A DNA stretch of 64,000 nucleotides. Source: Actinokineospora iranica (lineage in GTDB: Bacteria; Actinomycetota; Actinomycetes; Mycobacteriales; Pseudonocardiaceae). Position 1 is the first letter of the stretch; each line of letters starts with the position of its first letter. Of the stretch, positions 8,007 to 16,793 are shown piece by piece. The notes beneath the pieces are model-generated. The model was given only the letters and a program-made list of their open reading frames with translations. It made no database searches and was not told where the DNA came from. The position numbers were made by a program, and so were the translations under genes. The stretch is taken from the NCBI RefSeq assembly GCF_900101685.1, contig NZ_FMZZ01000002.1:62001-126000 (forward strand), read 5' to 3'.

Positions 8007-9506
8007 GTGAACCTGCGGATGCTGCTGGACCACCCGGACCTCGACCTCGACGTCCTGGTCCCGCCGGAGAACCCCGACCGTCCGATCCGGTACGTCTACA
8101 CCACCGACCTGGTCGACCCCAGCCGCTACCTGTCCGGCGGTGAACTCGTGCTGACCGGGCTGGTGTGGTGGAGCGAGCCGGGACAGGCCGAGCCGTTCGT
8201 CGCCGCGCTGGCCGCGGCCGGGGTGGCGGCGCTGGGCGCTGGCGCGGCCGAGCACCACGAGATCCCCGACGACGTGGTGCGGGCGTGCGAGCGGCACGGG
8301 GTGCCGCTGTTCGGGGTGCCCGCGCACGTGTCGTTCGCGGCGCTGACGGAGTACGTGGTGCTGGGCGCGGCCCGGGTCCGCGCCCGCGCGGGCGTGGGGG
8401 TGCCGGATCTGCGCGCGGCGGTGGCCAACGCGTCGACGGCGCTGGACGCGGGCGTCTGGGTCTTGTCCCCTACCGGGCGGGTGGTAGCGGGCACCACCTC
8501 CGTCCCACCAATCGGCGTGCGACAGCTTCTTGCCCGCCGCTTCTTGGACGCGACACGACTACCGGTCACCGTGCGCGGCCCGGGACACCCGCCGCACACG
8601 GTCGCCGAGGGCTCGGTCACCGGGACCCGGGCGCTGGACTGGTTCCTCGCCGCGCCGGGCGACCAGGCGCGGTGGTCCTCCCACCAGCGGCACCTGATGG
8701 ACATCCTGGCGGTCGCGGCGGCCAACGAGCAGTCCGCCACGGTCCCGGCCCGGCCCGACCTGTCCCTGCTCTCTTCTGAGGACCTGCGCGCCGCTGGTCT
8801 GGGCGATCCGGACGGCATGTGCGTGGTCAGCGCGTCCGCCGACCGCGCGACCCCGGACGTGGCCGCCGCCGTCCTGGCCGAACTCGCCGCGTCCCTGGGC
8901 GTCGTCTCGGTGCTCGGGAAGGCGACCGGCCCAGCCGATTCGGCGGCCTCGGCAGGCTCGGCCGGGGAGGTCCGCGCCGTCTGGGGCGTCGGCCGCAACC
9001 GCCGCGACCGGGTGCTGGACGAGCTGGTCGGCCTGGTGCGCCTGCTGGAGCCCGGCTTCGGCGACGTCCGCTTCGCGCTCGGCGTCGGCGGCTCGGTCGG
9101 CCCGGCAGGCCTGTCGGCGTCCCTCGACCAGGCCCGCAACGCGCGCCGGGTCGCCGAGCGGCGCGGCTGCCGCGCGGGCGTGCAGGACGGCGCCCGGCTC
9201 GGCGCGTTCCACACCCTGCTGGTCATGGTCCCCGACGACCAGCGCGCCGCGTTCCGGCGGTGGGTGCTCGGTCCGGTCACCGACTACGACGCCGAGCACC
9301 AGTCCGACCTGCTGCGCACGCTGCGGGTGTTCCTGGCCTGCTCTGGCTCGTGGACCAAGGCTGCCGAGCAGCTGCACGTCCACGTGAACACCCTGCGGTA
9401 CCGGATCGGCCGGGTCGAGGAGCTGACCGGCCGGGATTTGTCGTCCCTGCCCGCGCAGGTGGACCTGCACCTGGCCCTGGAACTGGGCCCGGCAGCCGAC
9501 ACCTGA
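8007..9506 (+). CDS. pucR: PucR-family transcriptional regulator of purine catabolism
   Basis: 499 aa. The N-terminal PucR purine-catabolism domain (about 1-120) begins with MLLDHPDLDLDVLVPPENPDRPI. A GGDEF-like/CdaR middle region follows. The C-terminal helix-turn-helix (about 440-495) reads WTKAAEQLHVHVNTLRYRIGRVEELTG. The GTG start has GGAGGA 4-5 nt upstream. It diverges from the purine operon and very likely controls it in response to a pathway metabolite, as PucR does in Bacillus subtilis; the sign of regulation cannot be read here. The 3' end runs to within 6 bp of the convergent beta-propeller gene. Confidence 0.92.
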   Translation: MNLRMLLDHPDLDLDVLVPPENPDRPIRYVYTTDLVDPSRYLSGGELVLTGLVWWSEPGQAEPFVAALAAAGVAALGAGAAEHHEIPDDVVRACERHGVPLFGVPAHVSFAALTEYVVLGAARVRARAGVGVPDLRAAVANASTALDAGVWVLSPTGRVVAGTTSVPPIGVRQLLARRFLDATRLPVTVRGPGHPPHTVAEGSVTGTRALDWFLAAPGDQARWSSHQRHLMDILAVAAANEQSATVPARPDLSLLSSEDLRAAGLGDPDGMCVVSASADRATPDVAAAVLAELAASLGVVSVLGKATGPADSAASAGSAGEVRAVWGVGRNRRDRVLDELVGLVRLLEPGFGDVRFALGVGGSVGPAGLSASLDQARNARRVAERRGCRAGVQDGARLGAFHTLLVMVPDDQRAAFRRWVLGPVTDYDAEHQSDLLRTLRVFLACSGSWTKAAEQLHVHVNTLRYRIGRVEELTGRDLSSLPAQVDLHLALELGPAADT

Positions 9507-9512
9507 GCCTGA

Positions 9513-10514
9513 TCAGTAGGTGATGGCGATGCCCTCGGGGTTCGAGCCGACCGGAACCGTGTTGACCACGGTGTTGGTGGCCGGGTCGATCATCGACATG
9601 GTGTTCGACGCGTTGTTGGTCACCAGGACGTAGCTGCCGTCGGGCATCGCGGCCACCCCCTCGGGCTGGTCGCCGACGGGGATGGTGGCCACGACGAAGT
9701 GGGTCTTGGTGTCGATGACCGACACCGTGTCGGACATCTGGTTGGCGACGTAGACCAGCCCGGACGGGGCCATCGCCACGCCGAGCGGGGCCTGCCCCAC
9801 CGGGATCGTCCCGAGCGCCGCGGCCGTGTAGGTGTCGATGACGGTGACCGAGTCGTCGCCGGTGTTGGCCACGTACCCGAGCCCGGTGCTCGGGTTCAGG
9901 TCGATTCCGGAGGGGTACAGCCCGGCGGGGATGGTGTTGACCACGGTGTTGGTCCTGGTGTCGATCACCGTGACGCTCTTGCTGCCGTTGTTGGTCACGT
10001 ACACGCAGATGCCCCCGTGCCCGACCACGGGCGTGTGCGGGAACATGCCGACCGGGATCGCCGTCATCAGGGTGTGCGTCGAAGTGTCGATGACGCTGAG
10101 GGTGTCGGAGCCGAAGTCGGCGACGTAGGCCCGGTTCACCACGGGCCGGGAGGCGACGCCGAAGGGGTTCGAGCCGACCGGGATGGTGTCGACGACGGTA
10201 AGGCTCCTGGCGTCGATCACCGACAGCGTGTTCGCCGCCTCGTTGGTGACATAGACCCGGTCACCGAAGTTGTTTACCGCAACGCCGACAGGCGTCTCTC
10301 CCACCGCCGGGACAATCCTGGACTGTCCCAACCGGGTGTCGTACGCGGTGACGTTGTCCGAGCCGCTGTTGGCCACGAACACCTGGACTCTCGCCGGATA
10401 GGGCAGCTCCGCCTGTCCCTGTCCGGCGGGGACGGCCAGTGGCGCAGTCGAGGCGACCAGCAGACCGGCGGCGCGGAACAAGGCGCGCCGGGGCAGCCGT
10501 GGTTCTGCGAGCAT
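9513..10514 (-). CDS. Secreted YVTN-type seven-bladed beta-propeller protein
   Basis: 333 aa. The N-terminal export signal contains two arginines (LPRRALFRAAG) before a hydrophobic stretch and an Ala-x-Ala-like end near residue 35; it could be Tat or Sec. About seven repeats of roughly 42 residues follow, each with a VYVTN/AYVAD-type strand, an SVIDT strand and an IPVG turn. That is the classic YVTN beta-propeller of archaeal and bacterial surface proteins. No catalytic residues are recognisable, so a binding or surface role is the safest reading. AGGAGGA precedes the ATG. It is not obviously linked to either neighbour. Confidence 0.88.
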   Translation of the reverse strand: MLAEPRLPRRALFRAAGLLVASTAPLAVPAGQGQAELPYPARVQVFVANSGSDNVTAYDTRLGQSRIVPAVGETPVGVAVNNFGDRVYVTNEAANTLSVIDARSLTVVDTIPVGSNPFGVASRPVVNRAYVADFGSDTLSVIDTSTHTLMTAIPVGMFPHTPVVGHGGICVYVTNNGSKSVTVIDTRTNTVVNTIPAGLYPSGIDLNPSTGLGYVANTGDDSVTVIDTYTAAALGTIPVGQAPLGVAMAPSGLVYVANQMSDTVSVIDTKTHFVVATIPVGDQPEGVAAMPDGSYVLVTNNASNTMSMIDPATNTVVNTVPVGSNPEGIAITY

Positions 10515-10655
10515 GACGATTCCTCCTGGTCAGGATTCCGTGAAACGGTAATGTCCTAACCAGACGCCTTCCCTCGGAAGTTCACAAGGAAGAGGCGTGA
10601 CTCGTCCCCGGTAGGGTGAGGGGTATCCGTCCGCATTGGCCGGTCTGACGCCGAA

Positions 10656-10683
10656 GACCGCCCGCCGGGCGCGGCGGGCGGTC
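10656..10683 (-). terminator. Hairpin terminator after the fadBA operon
   Basis: Perfect 11-bp stem (GACCGCCCGCC / GGCGGGCGGTC) with a 6-nt GGGCGC loop, 25 bp past the fadB stop. There is no T-run, so it is an actinomycete-style GC hairpin rather than a canonical intrinsic terminator. Confidence 0.7.
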
Positions 10684-10707
10684 TCGACCAGCGTTCTCTG
10701 CAGGCGG

Positions 10708-12873
10708 TTACTCGAAGATCTCGCCCTTCTCGGCCTTCTCGACCAGGGACGCGGGCGGGGTGAACCGGTCGCCGTAGCGGGCCGCCAGCTCCTCCGCGCG
10801 CGCGACGAAGCCCTTCAGCCCGCCGGGGTAGCCGTTGATGTACTGGATGACGCCGCCGGTCCAGGGCGGGAAGCCGATGCCGAAGATGGAGCCGATGTTG
10901 GCGTCCGGCACGGTCCGCAGCACGCCTTCGTCAAAGCACTTGACGGTCTCCAGCGCCTCGGCGAACAGCATCCGCTCCCGCATGTCCACGAACGGGATGT
11001 CCGCGGAGCCGGAGCCGAACGCGTCCGTGAGCCCCGGCCACAGCCCGGTCCGCTTGCCCTCGTCGTCGTACTCGTAGAAGCCCGCCCCGGCCGAGCGGCC
11101 CTTGCGGTCGAACTCGTCGATGAGCCGGTCGAGCACGCCCTCGGCCGGGTGCGTCGGCCAGACGCCGCCCGCGGCCTCGATGGCGGCCTTGGTCTCGTCG
11201 CGGATCTTGCGCGGCAGCGTGAGAGTCAGCTCGTCCAGCAGCTGCAGCGGCGGGGCCGGGTACCCGGCCTGCGCGCCCGCCTGCTCGACCGACGCCGGGT
11301 GCGCGCCCTCGCCGACCATCGCCACGGCCTCGTTCATGAAGGTGCCGATGACCCGGCTGGTGAAGAAGCCGCGGCTGTCGTTGACCACGATCGGGGTCTT
11401 CTTGATCTGCAGCGCGTAGTCGAACGCCTTGGCCAGCGCCACGTCGCTGGTCTTCTCGCCGACGACGATCTCCAGCAGCGGCATCTTGTCGACCGGGGAG
11501 AAGAAGTGCAGGCCGATGAAGTCCTCCTGCCGCTTCACCCCCTCCGAGAGCTGGGTGATCGGCAGCGTCGAGGTGTTCGAGCCGAGCAGGGCGTCCGGGG
11601 CGACCAGGTCCTCGATCTCGCCGAAGACCTTCTTCTTCAGCTCCGGGCTCTCGAACACGGCCTCCACGACCAGGTCGACGCCCGCGACGTCGGCGGGGTC
11701 CGCGGTCGGGGTGATGCGCGCCAGCACCTCGGCGGCCTTGTCCTGGGTGAGCTTGCCCCGGGAGACGGCCTTGGCGAGGATCTTCTCCGAGTACGCCTTG
11801 CCCTTCTCGGCCGCCTCGATGGTGACGTCCTTGAGCACGACGTCGATGCCCGCGCGGGCGCTGGAGTAGGCGATGCCCGCGCCCATCATGCCCGCGCCGA
11901 GCACCGCGACCTTGCGGGCGGTGTGCTTCGGCTGGCCCGCGGGGCGGCTGTTGCCCTTGTTGATGGCCTGGAGGTGGAAGAAGAACGCCGTCGTCATGTT
12001 CTTCGCGACCTGGCCGACCGCCAGGTTCACGAAGTACTGCGTCTCGATCTTGGTCGCGGTGTCGAAGTCGACCTGCGCGCCCTCGACCGCGGCGGCCAGG
12101 ATGTTGCGCGGGGCGGGCATCGGCGCGCCCTTGAGCTGCTTGCGCAGGTTCGCCGGGAACGCGGGCAGGTTCGCCGCGAACGCCGGGCTCGACGGGGTGC
12201 CGCCGGGGATCTTGTAGCCCTTGGCGTCCCAGGGCTGCTGGGCCGCCGGGTTGGCCTTGATCCACGCCTTCGCCGCCGCCACCAGCTCTTCCGGCGTCGA
12301 GACAAGCTCGTCCACCAGGCCCAGTTCCTTGGCCTTGGCAGGCTTGTGCCGCTGGCCCTGGAGCAGCACGTTGAGCAGCGCGCCCTGGATGCCGAGCAGC
12401 CGCACGGTGCGGGTCACGCCCCCCGCGCCGGGCAGCAGGCCGAGGGTGACTTCGGGCAGGCCGATCTCGCTGCCCTTGGCGTCGAGGGCGACGCGGTGGT
12501 GGCAGGCGAGCGCGATCTCGTAGCCGCCGCCGAGCGCGGCGCCGTTGACGGCCGCGACCACCGGCTTGCCCAGCGTCTCCAGGCGGCGCAGGTTCGCCTT
12601 CACGCCGTTGACGGACGCGGTCATGTCCGCCGCGTCGTCCGGGGTGGCCTTGATGAGCTGGTTGAGGTCGCCGCCCGCGAAGAAGGTCTTCTTCGCGGAG
12701 GTGATGACGACGCCGGTGATGCTGTCCTTCTCCGCTTCGAGCCGGTCGACGGTGGCCGCCAGCGACTCGCGGAACGTGTCGTTCATCGTGTTGGCGGACT
12801 GGCCGGGGTCGTCCATCGTCAGCGTGACGATGCCGTCCGAGTCGCTGTCCCACTTGATCATGTTTTCGGTCAT
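10708..12873 (-). CDS. fadB: FadB-type multifunctional enzyme: enoyl-CoA hydratase / 3-hydroxyacyl-CoA dehydrogenase
   Basis: 721 aa beta-oxidation alpha subunit. The N-terminal crotonase domain (about 1-200) has an AALGGGYEIALACHHRVA oxyanion-hole region. The NAD-binding domain starts with VLGAGMMGAGIAY near residue 330. The 3-hydroxyacyl-CoA dehydrogenase C-terminal domains contain GLHFFSPVDKMPLLEIV and the SRGFFTSRV signature. With the thiolase 19 bp upstream it forms the usual trifunctional pair for fatty acid degradation in the cytosol. The divergent double-TetR regulator is the likely controller, and a strong hairpin follows the gene. Confidence 0.95.
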   Translation of the reverse strand: MTENMIKWDSDSDGIVTLTMDDPGQSANTMNDTFRESLAATVDRLEAEKDSITGVVITSAKKTFFAGGDLNQLIKATPDDAADMTASVNGVKANLRRLETLGKPVVAAVNGAALGGGYEIALACHHRVALDAKGSEIGLPEVTLGLLPGAGGVTRTVRLLGIQGALLNVLLQGQRHKPAKAKELGLVDELVSTPEELVAAAKAWIKANPAAQQPWDAKGYKIPGGTPSSPAFAANLPAFPANLRKQLKGAPMPAPRNILAAAVEGAQVDFDTATKIETQYFVNLAVGQVAKNMTTAFFFHLQAINKGNSRPAGQPKHTARKVAVLGAGMMGAGIAYSSARAGIDVVLKDVTIEAAEKGKAYSEKILAKAVSRGKLTQDKAAEVLARITPTADPADVAGVDLVVEAVFESPELKKKVFGEIEDLVAPDALLGSNTSTLPITQLSEGVKRQEDFIGLHFFSPVDKMPLLEIVVGEKTSDVALAKAFDYALQIKKTPIVVNDSRGFFTSRVIGTFMNEAVAMVGEGAHPASVEQAGAQAGYPAPPLQLLDELTLTLPRKIRDETKAAIEAAGGVWPTHPAEGVLDRLIDEFDRKGRSAGAGFYEYDDEGKRTGLWPGLTDAFGSGSADIPFVDMRERMLFAEALETVKCFDEGVLRTVPDANIGSIFGIGFPPWTGGVIQYINGYPGGLKGFVARAEELAARYGDRFTPPASLVEKAEKGEIFE

Positions 12874-12892
12874 CTCAGATCAGCTCTCCGGC

Positions 12893-14107
12893 TCAGACTC
12901 GCTCGATGATGGTCGCGACGCCCATGCCGCCGCCGATGCACAGGGTGACCAGGCCGCGCCGCGCGCCGCGGCGCTCAAGCTCGTCCACCACGGTCCCGGT
13001 GATCATCGCCCCGGTGGCGCCGAGCGGGTGGCCCATCGCGATCGCGCCGCCGTTGACGTTGATCTTCTCGTGCGGGATGTCGAGGTCCTTCATGAACTTC
13101 ATGACGACCGCGGCGAACGCCTCGTTCAGCTCCCAGACGTCGATGTCGTCCGGGGTCAGGCCCGCCAGCGCGAGCGCCTTCCGCGCGGCCGGGGTCGGCC
13201 CGGTCAGCATGATGGTCGGCTCGGCGCCGGTCACCGCGGCCGAGACGATCCGGGCGCGGGGCGTGAGCCCGGCGGCGTTGCCAGCGGCCTCGTTGCCGAT
13301 GAGGACAAGAGCGGCGCCGTCGACGATGCCGGAGGAGTTCGCGGCGGTGTGGACGTGGTCGATCTTCTCGACCCAGTGGTACTTCTGCAGCGCCACGGCG
13401 TCGAAGCCGCCCATCTCGCCGATCCCGGTGAACGACGGGTTGAGCTTGCCCAGTCCCGCCACGGTGGACTCGGGGCGCATGTGCTCGTCGTGGTTGAGCA
13501 GGACGACGCCGTTGCGGTCGCGCACCGGCACGACCGACTTGGCGAAGTACCCCGCCGACCAGGCGGCGGCGGCGCGGCGCTGCGACTCGACGGCGTAGGT
13601 GTCGACGTCCTCGCGGCTGAAGCCCTCGGTGGTGGCGATCAGGTCGGCGCTGATGCCCTGCGGGACGAAGTAGGAGTCGTAGTTGGTCTCCGGGTCGTTG
13701 AACCACGCGCCGCCGTCGGAGCCCATCGGCACCCGCGACATGGACTCGACGCCACCCGCGATCATGAGCTGGTTCCAGCCGGAGCGGACCTTCTCCGCTG
13801 CGGTGTTGACCGCCTCCAGCCCCGATGCGCAGAACCGGTCGATCTGCAGGCCCGCCACCGAGTCGGGCAGGCCCGCGGCGATGGCGGCGCTGCGCGGGAT
13901 GACCGAGCCCTGGTCGCCGACGGGGGACACCACGCCGAGCACGATGTCATCGATCGTGGCCGGATCGAGATCGGGATGCCGGGCGGTGAGCTCGTTGATG
14001 AGCCCCACGACGAGCGAGATGGGCTTGACCCCGTGCAGCGAGCCGTTCTTCTTGCCGCGGCCACGCGGCGTGCGGATCGCCTCATAGATGAAGGCTTCGG
14101 TACTCAC
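12893..14107 (-). CDS. fadA: Acetyl-CoA acyltransferase (FadA-type thiolase)
   Basis: 404 aa thiolase cleaving 3-ketoacyl-CoA to acetyl-CoA and a shortened acyl-CoA. The nucleophilic cysteine lies in [12 protein letters not shown] (near residue 90). The [12 protein letters not shown] motif and the C-terminal [18 protein letters not shown] and CIGGGMG motifs complete the active site. It is the first gene of the fadAB operon and diverges from the tandem TetR regulator across 142 bp containing an 18-bp imperfect palindrome. Confidence 0.95.
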   Translation of the reverse strand: MSTEAFIYEAIRTPRGRGKKNGSLHGVKPISLVVGLINELTARHPDLDPATIDDIVLGVVSPVGDQGSVIPRSAAIAAGLPDSVAGLQIDRFCASGLEAVNTAAEKVRSGWNQLMIAGGVESMSRVPMGSDGGAWFNDPETNYDSYFVPQGISADLIATTEGFSREDVDTYAVESQRRAAAAWSAGYFAKSVVPVRDRNGVVLLNHDEHMRPESTVAGLGKLNPSFTGIGEMGGFDAVALQKYHWVEKIDHVHTAANSSGIVDGAALVLIGNEAAGNAAGLTPRARIVSAAVTGAEPTIMLTGPTPAARKALALAGLTPDDIDVWELNEAFAAVVMKFMKDLDIPHEKINVNGGAIAMGHPLGATGAMITGTVVDELERRGARRGLVTLCIGGGMGVATIIERV

Positions 14108-14134
14108 GCTCGTCCGGTCCTCTCCTGGGCTGAC

Positions 14135-14152
14135 TGCTAATCGCCATTAACA
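14135..14152. promoter_or_regulatory. Candidate operator for the double TetR regulator
   Basis: TGCTAATCGCCATTAACA is an 18-bp near-perfect palindrome (7-bp arms with one mismatch, 4-bp centre) in the divergent gap between fadA and the tandem-TetR gene, 28 bp from the fadA start. Its size and position suit a TetR-family operator controlling both transcripts. Confidence 0.5.
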
Positions 14153-14249
14153 TCTTGCCCCGGATCCGCTGGTTGTCAACGCCTGGCCTCTCCCATACGG
14201 TTGTTATGGCAGTCTCACGGACTGCGAGTGACCGCGAGGAGGCCGCCGG

Positions 14250-15452
14250 GTGACAACCGAGATCAGCCGCGCCCGCAGGCCACGCAACCGCAAGGCCCAG
14301 CTCGCCGAGGCCGCCGCGGAGCTGTTCGGCAGGCGCGGCTACCACTCGGTCGGCGTCAACGACATCGCCGCGGCGGCGGGCATCACCGGCCCCGCCCTCT
14401 ACCGGCACTTCCAGAACAAGCAGGACGTGCTGGGGTTCGTGCTGCTCACCGGGGTCGACAAGCTCGCGGAACGGGTCCACGACGCGGTCAGCGCGACCGA
14501 GGACGCCCCCGAGCGCGGCCTGCGCCCGCTGCTGCTGGCCGCGGCCGAGGTGTCGATCGAGCAGCGCGCGCTGACCGCTTTGTGGCGCTGGCAGGGCCGC
14601 CACCTGCACCCCGGCGACCAGAAGGAGATCCGGCGGCGGGCGGGCGCGCTGCTGGGCCAGTGGCTGACCGGCCTGCGCGGGCTGCGCCCGGAGTTGGACG
14701 CCGGGGAGGCCGACCTGCTGTGCTTCGCCGCCCTGAGCGTGTTCGGCAGCGTCGGCGACCACCACGCCACCCTCCCCCGCGACGAGTTCGCCCCCCTGCT
14801 CGCCCGACTCGGCGAGGCGGTCGTCCGAGCCCCCCTGCCCCCGCCCGAGCCGAGCGCTGCGCCCGCGTGGCGGGCGCGCCCGCAGGCGCAGCCCACCCGC
14901 CGCGAGGAACTGCTCTCGGCCGCCACCCGCCTGTTCCGCGAACGCGGCTTCCACGCGGTGAGCATGGAGGACATCGGCGCGGCGACGGGCATCGCGGGCC
15001 CGAGCATCTACCGGCACTTCGCCAGCAAGTCGGACATCCTGCTGGCCGCGAGCCGCCGCATGGCCGACAGGCTGACACTGGGCCTGGAAGACTCCCTCGC
15101 CGCCGCGTCCGACCCCGAAGACGCCCTGCGGCGCCTGGCCCGGTCCTATGTGGACACCGTGCTGCGCTCGGACGACCTGATCGCCGTGTACGCCAGCGAG
15201 CTGGCCAACCTCCCCGAACGCGACGGCAAGGAACTGCGCCGCCTGCAACGCGGCTACGTGGCCGAATGGGTCCGCCTCCTGCGGGAACTCACCCCCGCCC
15301 TGTCCGAACCGGCGGCCCGCATAGCGGTGCAGGCAGCGCTTACCGTCGTCAACGACATTCCGCGCACCCGTCGTTTCAGCGCCCGCCCCACTCTTTCGAC
15401 AGAACTAACCGGACTGGCGGTAGCGGTGATAAGAGAAGCCGCCCGCGGTTAG
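14250..15452 (+). CDS. Regulator with two TetR DNA-binding units in one chain
   Basis: 400 aa, twice the usual TetR length. The first helix-turn-helix (about 14-60) contains GVNDIAAAAGITGPALYRHF. The second (about 216-265) contains SMEDIGAATGIAGPSIYRHF. Each is followed by its own helical ligand/dimer region, so this looks like a tandem fusion of two complete TetR units. The GTG start has AGGAGG about 10 nt upstream. Divergence from fadBA suggests control of beta-oxidation by acyl-CoA. A covalent dimer could bind an asymmetric or a lone operator. Confidence 0.9.
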   Translation: MTTEISRARRPRNRKAQLAEAAAELFGRRGYHSVGVNDIAAAAGITGPALYRHFQNKQDVLGFVLLTGVDKLAERVHDAVSATEDAPERGLRPLLLAAAEVSIEQRALTALWRWQGRHLHPGDQKEIRRRAGALLGQWLTGLRGLRPELDAGEADLLCFAALSVFGSVGDHHATLPRDEFAPLLARLGEAVVRAPLPPPEPSAAPAWRARPQAQPTRREELLSAATRLFRERGFHAVSMEDIGAATGIAGPSIYRHFASKSDILLAASRRMADRLTLGLEDSLAAASDPEDALRRLARSYVDTVLRSDDLIAVYASELANLPERDGKELRRLQRGYVAEWVRLLRELTPALSEPAARIAVQAALTVVNDIPRTRRFSARPTLSTELTGLAVAVIREAARG

Positions 15453-15482
15453 GCCGCGACAGCCAAGCGCGCCGACAGACGC

Positions 15483-16304
15483 TCACCGGGAGGTCGGCGC
15501 TGGTTCGAAGGTGCGCGGGTTAGGGGGGTCCTGAATGTCGCAGTAGGGGTAAAGCTCGGTACGCGCGTCATCAGCGGCATCGGGGAGAAGCCCGCGCACG
15601 GTGACCCACTTTTCCACGCCGGGGCGCGTGCAGCCCGCCGAGAGACCCACGTACGTGTTAGTGCCGCCGATCAGGGTGCCGCTGCCGTCCCGGAACAACG
15701 CGATTGGGCTCCACCCCCGCATTGGGCGACAGTTGTCGGTTTTGGTCACGAAATGAAGCTGACTGGTATTCGGCGGTTTGTGGTTGCGGTGAACGGCGCC
15801 TCGATATTCTGCCGTTACCGGGGCATAATCGTCTCCGAGCGCATCGGAGGGAAGCCATTGGGCTGTTTCGGTGTTCACCCGGAATCCGGTCACGGTGCTT
15901 TCCGCTGCTACCGGAGTGGCCGGATAGACGGTTTCACCGACCCCAATACGCTGGTGCGGCATGATGATCGGAATAAGGTCGTCTTCGGCACCGTACCCGA
16001 CTATGCCTTGGTTGTCGGCGTCTAGAAGAGTGAAGGTGATTTTGGTGTGGTAGGCGATGCTGTCGCTGGTGTTTTCCAGCATGGCGCCGACGCTGGCCCC
16101 TCGCCATTCGTTCGCAGGGTAGGAGAAGCCCTGCTCCACTACCCGGAGGCCGCCTGCTTCCGGTGTCGCCAGCCCCACGTCCGGCGCGATCGACTCCGGA
16201 ATGTCACATGAACTGAACCAGCCATTCGACCAAGAGACGACAACCGTCGTGCCGACAACAAGCACGACCGCGAGCAGGATCACCCGCCATCTTTTGCGTT
16301 TCAC
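15483..16304 (-). CDS. Membrane-anchored extracytoplasmic protein, unknown function
   Basis: 273 aa. A basic MKRKRWR start and one hydrophobic helix (residues 8-25) are followed by a periplasmic/exterior domain. That domain has a stretch (about 60-110: AMLENTSDSIAYHTKITFTLLDADN) like the FxLYD-type beta-sandwich found in secreted actinobacterial proteins. Several cysteines suggest disulfides. No enzyme motif was seen. It overlaps the upstream gene by 4 bp (ATGA) and is the last of four coupled genes that resemble a type VII secretion-related module. Confidence 0.75.
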   Translation of the reverse strand: MKRKRWRVILLAVVLVVGTTVVVSWSNGWFSSCDIPESIAPDVGLATPEAGGLRVVEQGFSYPANEWRGASVGAMLENTSDSIAYHTKITFTLLDADNQGIVGYGAEDDLIPIIMPHQRIGVGETVYPATPVAAESTVTGFRVNTETAQWLPSDALGDDYAPVTAEYRGAVHRNHKPPNTSQLHFVTKTDNCRPMRGWSPIALFRDGSGTLIGGTNTYVGLSAGCTRPGVEKWVTVRGLLPDAADDARTELYPYCDIQDPPNPRTFEPAPTSR

Positions 16305-16792
16305 GTGAAATACCTGATTTTCAGCTCTCGGATCTTCGTCTGGTAGTCGTCGGCCAAGGCGTGCACGGCCTCGGAAACCCGCCCCGAGAACTCGTGCTCA
16401 TCCAACTCACGCACCGTGCCGGGGACTATGCGCACCTCGACGTTCTGCATTCCGACGGCCGAGATGGTGACACGGCCGTCCCGGGACGCTCCGCTGGATT
16501 CCAACTCGGACCGGGCCGCGAGGAAGTCGTGGTCGTTCTGGGACTCGGCCCCCATCGCGTTCAGGAACGAATCGCTGAGTTCCGCCCGGTACTTTCGGAC
16601 CCATTGGGCGTAAAGCAGCCTCGCCATGCTGACGAGTTGGCGTTCGAGGTTGCGTTCGGAGGTCCATTCGTAGACGCTCTCGCCGAAGGATACCGACACG
16701 TCCTTGCGGTTGCGGAGGTCGGCGTAGATCTCCGAGCCCGGCGCCTGAACCCGCAACCGGAGGCTGTCCAGTCGGTCGGCCAGTGAGTCCAT
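16301..16792 (-). CDS. YbaB/EbfC-like small protein of the T7SS-like module
   Basis: 163 aa. The second half (strand-rich VTISAVGMQNVEVRIVPGT, then a long amphipathic helix) recalls the YbaB/EbfC fold. Actinobacterial variants of that fold often sit beside WXG100-like genes. The first half is alpha-helical. Only 1 bp separates it from the upstream gene and it overlaps the downstream one by 4 bp, so it is clearly co-expressed. The family assignment is by pattern only. Confidence 0.65.
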   Translation of the reverse strand: MDSLADRLDSLRLRVQAPGSEIYADLRNRKDVSVSFGESVYEWTSERNLERQLVSMARLLYAQWVRKYRAELSDSFLNAMGAESQNDHDFLAARSELESSGASRDGRVTISAVGMQNVEVRIVPGTVRELDEHEFSGRVSEAVHALADDYQTKIRELKIRYFT

Positions 16793-16793
16793 G

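Noticed and set aside
15483-16304. Lipoprotein reading of the membrane-anchored protein
   Set aside because: The cysteine after the hydrophobic helix lies in WFSSC, which is not a lipobox; a retained anchor fits better.
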